Positions 1-9,697 of a DNA stretch of 28,515 nucleotides are shown in pieces (position 1 is the first letter of the stretch; every line of letters starts with the position of its first letter). A program made the position numbers and the translations under genes. The notes below the pieces were generated by a model. That model did not search any database. It was given only the letters and a program-made list of their open reading frames with translations, and was not told the DNA's origin. The stretch spans positions 1 to 28,515 of the forward strand of contig MU616981.1 of the NCBI GenBank assembly GCA_025201705.1, written 5' to 3'. The stretch is from Dissophora ornata (lineage: Eukaryota > Mortierellomycota > Mortierellomycetes > Mortierellales > Mortierellaceae).

Positions 1-3000
1 AGCTTTCTCGTCAAATTCGATTTGGTGATTGTTCTTCATCCCTTTGAACGCAAGGTACCCAAGGTGTTGCAACTCAGTATTCATTAGCTCATCGATTTCC
101 TCGGGTGCCAATTTGTTGATTTGTTGCGGTGTGAGATCCTTTCCTCCAGCTGTTTTCTTGAGCAAAAGTGCATCTTTGCACCACAGTTTCCGCACCATTA
201 GTTGATACAGTCCCGTCATGGTTATTGTGGGACCGTCCTTTGGAAGTGAATCCCAGCTGAAGCAGATCACGTCGAGTTGCACTGGAATATTGACCAGCCC
301 CTGAATCAATGGCGTCTGTTGAATAAAGTCCTGAACTTTCCTCACTGCTTCAGGCTCGAGCACCTTGTCCAAGAATTCTTTGACATTCTGCTGACTGAAT
401 CCAACGGTCTCGAGCTCCAGATCTATTGATGGCAACAACGATCTGTCCAAGCCTGAGGGTCTTGAAGTGATGACGACATGTTGTTGCTCAAGCAGAGTCC
501 TTAGGAATTCTTTCAAGTCAATGCCTTCATCACACTGTGCATCTGTTACAATCTCATCCAGACCGTCCAGGATGAAAAGAACCCTGCCCCCTCGAGCACG
601 AGTTGCAAGTGCACGGGCCAATGCAGCTCCTTCTTGGTCAAGGTCCTTCGCAAAGAACTTCTCGCGTAATAGGCTTTCCAGAGTGCGGCTCTTGAATGCT
701 TTGAGTTGACGCAATGGGAGCCACAGTACGGCGTCGAAAAGGTCTCCCCACAGTCCGGTCTGATGTACATGGACAAGCTTTTTGCACAGTGTTGTCTTGC
801 CGATCCCGGCTCGTCCTTGTACCAAAATTGTTTTAGGAATGTTTTCACTTCCATCACGTAGCTTGCGCTTTTCGAAAAGTTTTTCCAAAGGAATCGACGA
901 CTGCATATTGGTTCTTTCTACGGCATCGATACTCCAGACTCGATGAAAGACGGCGGCTTGCTCCTTGAGATCTTGCTTCTCCTTTTCTCGTTGTGCTGGG
1001 GCCTCCACGATCGCTAGATTGACGAAGCATGTCTTCAGATCCAGTTCATCTCCAGAGACTCGAAGGATGACGAGGAATTGTTTATAGTACGTCTGGAGTG
1101 CAGACCGGATGTCTTCCAGACTAGACTGTGCAGGAAGAGTTGCGCGAATATCCGCTCCTATCTGGTCAACCGCGCCTTTCAACTCTATGCCGTTGGTTCG
1201 AATCTCTTGTTTGATATCCATAAATTGGGCTGGTAGATCATTCACATTCGCATTCCACTGATCTCTATCCTGAACGGCCTTGAGCAGAATCCCTTTTGGA
1301 GTAGCATGCCAAGTTGGATCCCATACTGGTCGTAGATCGTCCTGGCTCGAAGATTTGGGGGTGAGTGGGATTACCATGTCGTCCTTCGTGCCATTTGTAG
1401 ATCCTTCCGGTATCCCGAGACGTAGAAGAGTACTCTGCACCATCTCTGGCACTAATGGAATAGGTTTTGTTCCTAGGGCAACAAGAAACTCGATAGCACC
1501 ATTCCTGATCGCAGTGTCCGTTTGAACTACTGCAATCTCTTCGAGCCGCAAGACTACGCCTAGCTGAAAGCAGACATTTGATTGGAACTTGCTGTTGAGC
1601 ACAAAATCCTCAAATTGCCGCCAACTATGTTGTCCCAGCAGATAATCGACATAGATCAGTCCCAGGTACCAGCGCTCCTTAATCGAACTGTCGAATATTT
1701 TTATGATATTTTGGTATGCCGACTCGGCGCTTGCCAGATCGAACTTGGTTGCCATATTCGATATATTTCCTGCCAGTGCAAATATCAATTTTCCATGGCG
1801 GTATATGCTCATTGGGAGTGACTCGTCGTTGCCAATGATGGCAAGGGCCTGTTTAGCATATAATGCTTGGAAGCATACCATCACATTTGAGTGTGAGGTT
1901 AAACCACCCAGATGTTTCCTGAGGTCGTCGTAGACGAATTCGCGATCAAGTCCAGTCACTTTTCTACGCACCATGGCATCAAGGAGTGAGTTGAGAGCCA
2001 TGAGCAAAGGCAGCAGTTGGCGATCATTGTTGGTAGTGCGAATATCGTTCAGACGAGCTTGGAGAGGTTTGAGAATCTCCAGAAAGGTTCCTTGCGATGA
2101 ACTCAAGTCCACCTCATCAGGTAAAAAGTCCAAGATGACGGCCAAGCCTTGAAGAGCAATACTGGTGAGCAGAGGCCTATCTCTCAGTACGCGGAGGATC
2201 TCCGTGGTAATGTGCAGGAATATGTCTCGGTTTGGGATGTCAGCCAGGACTGCTAGTTCCTGCACAGTGTCAAAGGTGATGGGACCTTTGCCGAATTCTT
2301 TAATGATGTCGTAAGTCTTTTTTTCAATGATCCCTTTCGCTTCGTCGTCAGCAATCTTGTACGCGGCCGTCATAGAGCGAACATCTGATACTATGCCAAC
2401 ATCGCCGACAACAGTTTCCGATGCAAAGGTCGAAGGAGTTCCCACTGTCGATTGGGTGGTCAAGGTGGATGTGGATATGCAAGTCGATGCAGACACGGAC
2501 GCGGATTGGGAATCAGTGTTGGCCAGAGAAGCAAGAGTGAACTGAGTACACAGCGGAAAGAAATACTGGCATGGAGTTGCGATTTGAGAAGGCTCTTTCA
2601 CCACCGGCTTGAACTTTTCCTTTGCGTGATGGAGATACACACGCAATCCAACTGGAATGTGTCGGCGAGAATTGCTGTTTTCCATGGATGCCTTGGATGC
2701 CCTGCATAGAGGTAGAATCTCCAGCCGATCATGAGCTTCATTAGAGCAAAATTTGCTAGCCTTCTCATATTTTGCTTTGGCTTTGTCGAAGTCGCCTAGG
2801 TCTCTGTATTGATCGCCTTCTTTGATGTAACCTAGGCCTTTTTGCACTTTAGGGAGGTATGTCATATGGATTATAAGCTGTTGCGTCTTGTCGTCATTAT
2901 GCCATTTCCATTGGCATTCCATTATATACATTTTACACCGAGATAATTGACAATTGTTGTTGTTCATGGTATATAACTTACACTGAGAGTCAGTGATCTT

Positions 3001-3156
3001 GGAAGCACTGCCAGAGATCGAGCGTGAATGACCAGAAACAGGCCTGCCATCATGTGTTGTGGCTATAATAGAGTAGCGACCTACTGAATAAACTATATTC
3101 TTTTGATCCTGGATTTCTGCTGTATGCTACAAGAACAAGCACAACTTACAACCCAT
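1..3156 (-). CDS. NACHT-domain NTPase (fungal NLR-like), 3' end outside window
   Basis: This is a STAND-type P-loop NTPase of the kind used in fungal non-self recognition or programmed cell death; that role is inferred from the family. The Walker A motif GRAGIGKTT lies at 816-790 and Walker B VLFILDGLDE at 582-553, followed by the sensor-like VVITSRPSG. The frame is open from 2846 to the window edge, so the C-terminal sensor repeats are not seen. Proposed start is ATG 3156, giving a short first coding exon (3156-3150). Intron 3149-3063 (87 nt) follows, then exon 3062-2982. A further intron, 2981-2847, has a strong GTAAGT donor but a weak AAG acceptor and no in-frame stop, so it may be retained. 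After a Ser-rich start comes one TPR-like unit (LGDFDKAKAKYEKA), a Ser/Thr-rich linker, about 450 helical residues of unknown type, then NACHT at roughly residue 700. The NACHT call is firm; the N-terminal exon structure is less so. Confidence 0.85.
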
Positions 3157-3360
3157 GGTGGACTTGACAAAGCCTTTTTGAAGGTGTTTCGGCGGGTTTG
3201 GCCGCTTGAACTGTTGATAACAAGCGCGAGTTCCTGAATTGTAAGGCCAAAACTCTTGGGTGAATATCTTTGTCAACATTAGTGTATCTACGTCAAAGGC
3301 TAGTCTCACGCTACTTACCAAGCAAGCAAAAAACGAACAGAGAGACAGCGATAGAATTAA
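3157..3360 (-). promoter_or_regulatory. 5' leader of the NACHT gene with a probable UTR intron
   Basis: On the minus strand a GTAAGT donor at 3318 and a TTATCAACAG acceptor ending at 3211 define a 108-nt intron, the usual length in this window. The flanking segments are pyrimidine-rich leader (3319-3360) and a short piece (3210-3157) that reaches the ATG in an ACCATGG context. No earlier ATG remains in the spliced leader segment examined. Confidence 0.45.
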
Positions 3361-3799
3361 TGGTGTGAAGGGTGCGAGAAGGCTAGTGAGAGAATGAAAG
3401 AACAGAAAGAGAAAATCTCAACATCAAAAAGGCACCACAAGCATGGTTTGCAAATTTCAAGATTCATGCAAACCTTAAACATGTTGCGATCGCAAACTCA
3501 CATCCTTTCCCATCCACGGGATACTTTTACAGCATGCATCGAAAAAGAAGATGGGGGCGTCGAACTCTCGATCGGCTCAATCGATCATATGTCAACAGGC
3601 ACCACCGGCAGGTAATGTAACCGCTGCTCATTATTGTAGGCGTTTTAAGCACAGCCATGTCGTTCATATCACTCATGTGTACAATTCTTCTCTCTTTAAT
3701 CGTATAGACCTTTGGTGGGAAGATATCCCCGTAATGGTTATGGTACTTCTTGTTTTTTTTTCATTTGCGTTGTAGATCTGCCAAGGAGAATGAAAAGCA
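3361..3799. other. Intergenic, nothing recognised
   Basis: Upstream flank of the NACHT gene. It has short open frames on both strands with no recognisable protein and no RNA gene. Confidence 0.5.
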
Positions 3800-4802
3800 T
3801 CAGCCTCCTCGGAGGGAATTCTTCTGGCATTGAGCATTGATGCAGAAAACTTGTAGGGAATCCCAGAGATGACTGTCCGGTGTTGATAGTATTTTGTTGA
3901 GGCGGTGGAGGCGAGAATAAGGAGGGAGCCGCGTGTGATGGGGAGTGAATAATTGTGATGATCTCGCTAGATAAATATTCCTCGCTACATTAACATCCCT
4001 GGGTCTAATAGTATATCCTGCCATGACAGATGGGCAATCTCGATGGAGACACTCCACAGCACCATGGGATACTCTGTGTCTTTATGACACCATCGATCAT
4101 CCGCCGTATACGTGCCAACCGCACCTGGCGGAAACAGAATGGACACACCTTCGACCTGCGGAATTCGTCTGTGATTATCAGGGAGCAATATCGGCCATGT
4201 TCCTTGTACAGCTTTGAGCCACCTCGTCTAATGCCCTGATATAGTTGAGCCTACACCTGTGCCAGCGTCGCCTGTAAACATGATTAGGATAAGACTGGGC
4301 TGCTGCTTTGGACATATCGTTACTGTATTGGAGTATCCTTTCCATTGAGATGACGGGGGGATTGTGAACCACTGCACCAGCCATCTGTGGCTGATACTTT
4401 TGGTTCAGTGGGCGAAGCTGGAATGTGACTACTGACGACTTTGCGACATGTTGATCCTTGACCAGCTTCACGGTCGTCCACACTCGCATCCATCACCAGT
4501 GATCTGGTCCTACTTGTCGGTTGGTAGTATCATAAAGACCAATAAACCGTCAGTACAGGTTGATATCACAGCAGAAACAACAATAGCTGCTTTGAATAAG
4601 TGTCAAATGACACTTACCCCTGAGACTCGGAGTTCTGGCTCTCCGATGCATCTCGTCTCTGATAGTCGCGATTATTGTTGTTCTTGCAACCGCTGCGGTC
4701 ATGGTAGTTATTAGTTTTGTCTAATGAGCGTTCTTTAATTGGATGATGGAAGAGAACGTCAAGGTGTAGCAGGTCGTTTGTATTCATGGACAGAGAAACC
4801 AT
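3800..4802 (-). pseudogene. Decayed Fanzor/TnpB-like RNA-guided nuclease gene
   Basis: Three frames together read like the end of a TnpB/Fanzor protein. One frame gives FTGDAGTGVGS at 4278-4246. The next gives TDEFRRSKVCPFCFRQVRLA, with the CxxC at 4145-4134. A third gives CLHRDC (4051-4034) and then RDVNVARNI at 4000-3974. A CxxC and CxxxxC pair followed by RDxNxARNI is the zinc-ribbon plus RuvC-III signature of TnpB, and a DEFRxSKxCPxC lead-in is usual there. The last frame stays open to a stop at 3800. Frameshifts fall near 4450, 4280, 4215 and 4060, with an in-frame TAG near 4230. Upstream, a GTAAGT donor at 4617 and a TAG acceptor ending at 4510 suggest a former 108-nt intron, and open frame continues to 4802. 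The N-terminal half and any terminal repeats are not recognisable. It is presumably inactive. A different zinc-ribbon transposon protein is possible. Confidence 0.55.
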
Positions 4803-4870
4803 GCACGAGTGATTGCTCTCATTACTGGAATGAATAAAACAGCACCCAGTGGTACCTTGTTTAGTTTGGT

Positions 4871-5390
4871 GAAGGAATCCGCAAGCTCACTTAGTCGCCT
4901 TTACTACTTCTTATTGCAAAAATAGACCAGATCGATCGTCATTGAGGCGCTGAAAACCATGACACGGGAGCAATATGCGCCTCAAAAACAGAGATCTGCA
5001 TGTTCACTTGGGCACATATATCAGTTTCCACGGTAAAAACGTGCCAAATTGCGAGATATTGCAATGTGGGAAGCCCAGGTTAGAATTATTGGCTTCGAAA
5101 TCGACCAAGAAAGATCTTTCTAACAGTAACCCATACATCAAAAATGCTCCCAGTTATTGAAGGAACAGCTTCATGAAAGAAGCTGCAAGCTCACTTAGTC
5201 GTGTATACCGGCTTCCAAGGTAAACTTCACCGCTTTAACCACCGCCGAAAATATGTCTGTCGAACATTCCATATCAAAATGAATCCTTTGAATCCTTTCT
5301 GGTGGCAAAACTTTACGTCAAAGTACTCATGTATGTTGAAGAAGCTGCATTATGAAAGACGTTGCAAGCCCACTCAGTTTTTTCCGTCAC
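4871..5390 (+). repeat. Degenerate dispersed repeat, three copies
   Basis: GCAAGCTCACTTAGTCG is present exactly at 4881-4897 and 5185-5201. A degraded version, GCAAGCCCACTCAGT, sits at 5364-5378. The last two copies are preceded by similar GAAG...CATGAAAGA-type sequence and followed by variants of TTCCAxGGTAAA. The copy spacing of 304 and 179 bp is not regular enough for a simple tandem array. Confidence 0.5.
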
Positions 5391-5612
5391 TTTGTAAAGT
5401 GGCGTATTTTTGACGCCAGTAAAGGTATAGTTTGACCGGTATCTGCTTCAAACCCTCTTCATGGCTAGACTTTGCGATCTCAATCCAAGCATCAACTAGC
5501 ACCTATCGACCGGAGGAACAGCATGCCGAAGGAACGTGGATGCTATTTTAGTCACTCTTGTTGAATTTCACGGCAAATAAATAAATGGCATTGCTGCTAG
5601 AAGAAGGTACAG

Positions 5613-5618
5613 TTTATT
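5613..5618 (-). terminator. AATAAA polyadenylation signal of the PXA gene
   Basis: The minus strand reads AATAAA 22 nt past the TAA stop at 5642-5640, a usual distance for a fungal cleavage signal. This is a motif match only. Confidence 0.45.
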
Positions 5619-5639
5619 TTGTTGCATTTCAAAGAAATT

Positions 5640-8007
5640 TTATGGCCGTTCGGGGTATATTTCTGGTACGACTTTTGAGAGTAAAAGGTCTAGAGCAATG
5701 TACATTAGATGCTTGTTGCACGCTTTGTTCTGGAAAGGTTCCAACGCTTCCTGTGCAGCTAGTAGATGGTGCACTCCATCTTCTCCAAAGAATGTATCGC
5801 GTAATGGCGCTGTTGTTTTCAAATTACAGTTGCAAGGATGTATTAGTACGCACTATAAAAAAGAGAATGCAAAGAACGCACTAGTGCTTGATGTATCCGT
5901 TTACCTGGGATGGTCCTGAGAATTCGTCGCTCAGCCTCTTTGCGCGCTTTTTCCATCTCATCTACACCTCGCGGCCGTGGAGGGGACGAGTTTGGGTCAG
6001 GCCACAGGGCACGTCGGCCTGCTTGCAAGTACATAACCAAGCGCGGTTCAGCAAAGATCCAGTATACGCCATGTGCCAGTAACCTAGCCCGAGGACCCAA
6101 GAAACCAAGAAAATAGAAGTGTCGTAAAGTGTAACGTAAGTTTCAATGCTAACAGAGCTTCATTCACAGTTAATTCAGAAAGGCAACCGTCCTTACCGAT
6201 CGATAGCGCCGCCTCCTAGTGTCCGAATTAAGGGCCAGCCCATAATCTCCCATTGTCTCCAGATCACTGGGTTCCGTTCCTCGAGATAGAAAATTTCCTT
6301 CGCCATCCTGAGGATTCCAACCTCCAGATCCGTGTGGTCGGGTGCATCCAGCTCTGCATAGATCCATGCCATAGACTGTGATACCTGGCTTATCCTGTTT
6401 GGCATGATTACCATGAAGTTCAAAAACGCTACGAGAAAGGCTCCAAAGGGAACGAAGACATTGTCGATCATGTAGGAGGTATACTTTGGAGGAGCCTCAG
6501 TCACGGCCCAGATCGTGCTCGACCGTATCTTAGACATCAGAGTGGGATCGCTTTGAGGTTGATTAAATCGCGAAAAACCTGTGGTATCATTGTTGCCAGT
6601 AAAAGATGGTCTAGTGGCTGTCGACCCGTCTGCGGTACGGGTCCGCTCAAAAACACTGTCCTTTTCTTTAGAGGATTTGATGTCCAGAGGTATTTGAAGT
6701 GGCGGTTCAAGCGATGAGACATATAGCGGCGAATATGACTCTCTTTTGTTCATTGAGCGACTGTTTGACGACTCCATATCGCCGTCATCTGCTGCACCAG
6801 ATATACGTTGGGAGAGTAAGCCGTCGTTTCTTTCCGGTCGTGCCAATGACGATTTTTGCATGCGTTTTTTGTGTTGTGCGGGCGACGGTCGCTCGCTCCC
6901 GGGCTGCAGTGATTCCAGAACAGACGCCTGAGCCTCTTGCAGCATATTCACCATCTCATCCGTTGTTTGAATATTGGGCGTTGACGATCGACGAGTGATG
7001 GTCCCTTGTGCACCCCCTTTGGACTTCCCGAGACTCGCCAGGAAGGTTGTAAAATTTTCGTCAGAAGTGTCCATTTTGTCCGCGGCCTTTCTCAAAAACG
7101 CTTCGTATTGATCGTCCGTTGGCTCAAAGTCGGTGAGCAACTACAGGCACCCGCATTGAGAGGAAACGAATAAAGCATGTCAATACGCCTGTCCTTTGAA
7201 ATAAAATGACGTCCACACAACATTAGTGTGAAACACTTTGTATCTTACAGTGTTGACGATGTAATTGATCATGTCTGGCTCTGTCAAGATCTCCACTAGG
7301 CTCCTCAGAACAAGACAGCAAAGGATCTCCCTTACGAGCCACCGCACGCAATCAGACTCATATTCCGATGAAGGGAGCAATGTCCGCAATAGCTCGTCTG
7401 CAATCTGTCGAAGATATTCCTTTTCAGACTCTTCGCCGTCTTTCAGCGCAAAATGAGGTTGCAGTCCGTGAAAGATGGACTCTATTGTCTGGTTGGGAGC
7501 GTAAGCAGTCTCCAGCTTTTGCGCTGCTTGTCTATAATCCATATAGTGCCTCTTCAACACCTCTGGTACATCCTGCAACAATAGCCCGACCCAGTCAACC
7601 TATCATTTCGAAGCAACAAGGAATCAGCATCTATGAATTGAAGACAGAGCATCCCCTTGGGGATATCAATTGACGTCCTTATCGAGCGCTGCACTTGGAG
7701 TTACCTCTTGACACCGGCGCTCCAACTTGCGTGCGATATCAATGACCACATTGACGATGGACGCGACAAACTGTGGGTCCGAAGAGAAACTGGAATACCA
7801 TGTCTGAATAAAGTCCCTGACGAGCAGAGCCAGAAAGTGGTAAGACTCTGCATCGAGGTCGGGGTGAGGCTGATTCAGTAGCTGGGGGACGGGCTCTCGC
7901 AGTTGAATGTGTCGAGGAAAGAGGATGCGGAGATAAGGCGCTGCTCCTGGCAGGTGAGCCGGATGCTGTGAATGCTTACTCCTGCGTTGCGGTTGCTGCT
8001 GCTGCAT
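5640..8007 (-). CDS. PXA domain plus sorting-nexin C-terminal domain protein
   Basis: Probably an endosomal or vacuolar membrane-trafficking protein. The role is known for PXA/nexin families and inferred here. Five exons join in frame to 649 codons: 8007-7705, 7599-7249, 7140-6197, 6083-5905 and 5809-5640. Introns are 95-113 nt, and the last has a TACTAAT branch site. Residues ~25-225 form the PXA domain (LRILFP, VDWVGLLLQDVPEVLKRHY, MINYIVNT then LLTDFEP). Residues ~225-425 are Ser/charged and low-complexity. Residues ~426-648 match the nexin C-terminal domain (WPLIRTLGGGAIDRLL, LWPDP, NKHLMYIALDLLLSKVVPEIYPE). No PX lipid-binding domain or RGS domain lies between them, as in fungal PXA-only proteins. 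ATG 8007 is the first in frame and precedes a Q-rich N-terminus. Exon joins preserve conserved motifs on both sides, so the model is fairly secure. Confidence 0.85.
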
Positions 8008-8112
8008 CGTAGACTATGTTTGCTTCGTGAATGGGAGAGGGCAGGAGCTGGATTGCGACGAGTGAAGGTTGACGTTTCAACAGAACCACCTGCCCAAGGC
8101 TTTCTCATCCGT

Positions 8113-8118
8113 CACGTG
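8113..8118. promoter_or_regulatory. CACGTG E-box upstream of the PXA gene
   Basis: A palindromic CACGTG lies about 106 bp upstream of ATG 8007, inside the likely core promoter. bHLH regulators such as Pho4/Cbf1 types bind this hexamer in fungi. A single hexamer can occur by chance. Confidence 0.3.
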
Positions 8119-8164
8119 TATCACGAAAGAGGAGGAGTGCTGACCAACGAATGCCAGATCTGAA

Positions 8165-8201
8165 GTGATCAGATCAACCAGATCAAACAAGATCAGATCA
8201 C
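8165..8201. repeat. GATC-rich imperfect inverted repeat
   Basis: GTGATCAGATC (8165-8175) faces GATCAGATCAC (8191-8201). The arms are complementary apart from one mismatch, and a further AGATCAA lies in the spacer. It sits about 160 bp upstream of the PXA start and could be a regulator site. Confidence 0.45.
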
Positions 8202-9697
8202 TGGAAACAAGAACACACCAACAAACATGCATTCGCGTCTATGCTATGTCGAAGGTAATGGTTGTCATGGCTGTTGCCGTTGATATTGATAATTCCCTTT
8301 TTTTTTTATTATCTCGTATTATTTCATTATTGGTATATAGCCGTTAATCTCGCCAATTGCTTGATGGTCCCTTACCCAAGGTGATCTATCTTTACGGTCG
8401 CAAGAAGAGACATAATGTTAGCCGAGGGTTCGATGTAAATCGATTTCATAAACATTTCTCAATGGAATGGGCAATTGTCAGTTGGGTGCAATAACTATCA
8501 ACACTGTGATTCAGGCGGTAATTCCAGCTTTAATTGCGTTTGTATCATCACGTTGCCCATTGTGTAGAGGATAAGAAGGATGTACGAGGCTTACCAGTTG
8601 ATATCGAGCAATGGATGCAGCGAGGAAAGGTGAAGGAAAGGAAAGGAAAAGGAAGTGGGGAGGATGTGAACAAGAAAGAGAAAGGTGGAACAACAAAAAG
8701 AAGCTCTATTTAAAGGGACCTCAATTGAAGCCACTTCTGCAGGCCTGGAAAAAAAGGCTGTCCGATCAAAACAAACGAAAAAGAGTTTCAAAAAAAAAAA
8801 ACGCGTCGCGGTTTATTACTACCTTTGTTCTTTATTAATAAAACCCTGTTCAACGCCATCCTTGCCATGAATCCAGTTCAATCCCCGCCCGCAGATAAAT
8901 GGCTGGGAACCTCGGTCTGTCGTGCGGGACGCAGGAACTTCTAGATCTCGAGTGATGCGTGCGAACGGAGTAGTTGCTACTGCACACAATCTTGCATGCA
9001 ATCTTTCCATTTTGGGCTTTGCTGTTGCGAGAGTGTGTCCTGATTGAAGAACAGGATGCACACGGGGCTAATCGAATGAGGACTGGTTGCTTGTCGAGAT
9101 ACCTATCGGAACCTGGCCTGATAGGCAGAACATGCAAGCCTACAAAGCCAGCTGAGGCATATTCAAAGGTGTTGGTCGGTAGACATGTATTGTTGGTGCC
9201 GCACATCAAAGCCATGCACGATACTCAGGCACTCTGAACACGTAGCTGGGGTCTGCCGCGTCGGGTTGGCCAAGAAACATGCTTGTGCGCAGAGTAGCAG
9301 TTTTTACCACGATCTGTACTGAAATCTTGATTGCTGCCATCGATTTGTGAAGACTTGTATGCATGATTGTCTTGACGCCTGCTTGGATCAAGGATCAGAT
9401 CCAGACGTCTATTTTAAAGAGCGGCGCCCTGCCAAAAAAAGGATTTCATATTTGCCGTGTGATGAATATCGGGGGTATTGAATAAATCAATAAATTACAA
9501 ACCAAGGGATGCATTGATAGTTGGAGCATGCGGCAGTGCCAGTGCGCGCCTTTTTTTTATCCTTATATCCCTTTCTTATTTTCTTTTTTGCTTTTGCCTT
9601 TTTTCCCATCAGCGATTCTGAACCCACAATCCCCATCCTCATTCCTCTTACATTCCTCTACTACAACGGCCTGATTCTGATTCACACTTAAAACGTT

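Larger units (their letters stand above)
4803..5639. other. Gene-free spacer with degenerate repeats
   Basis: The spacer lies between the Fanzor-like relic and the 3' end of the PXA gene. It is AT-rich with no convincing coding frame on either strand. It contains the repeat copies listed separately and may be further transposon debris. Confidence 0.45.
8008..9697. other. Divergent intergenic region, PXA gene and membrane-protein gene
   Basis: This 1.7-kb stretch holds the upstream regions of two divergent genes. It contains a GATC-rich inverted repeat (8165-8201), purine-rich DNA on the plus strand at 8610-8700, and an A-run near 8790. A T/C-rich leader at 9550-9690 sits just before ATG 9698. 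No RNA gene or recognisable protein was found. Confidence 0.6.

Noticed and set aside
1194..1205. GGTTCGAATCTC resembling a tRNA T-loop
   Set aside because: It lies inside the continuous NACHT reading frame, and no acceptor, D or anticodon arm can be paired around it.
8974..9237. Open frame on the plus strand in the PXA/membrane-protein spacer
   Set aside because: It is short, has no recognisable motif, no splice sites extending it and an equally long open frame on the opposite strand.
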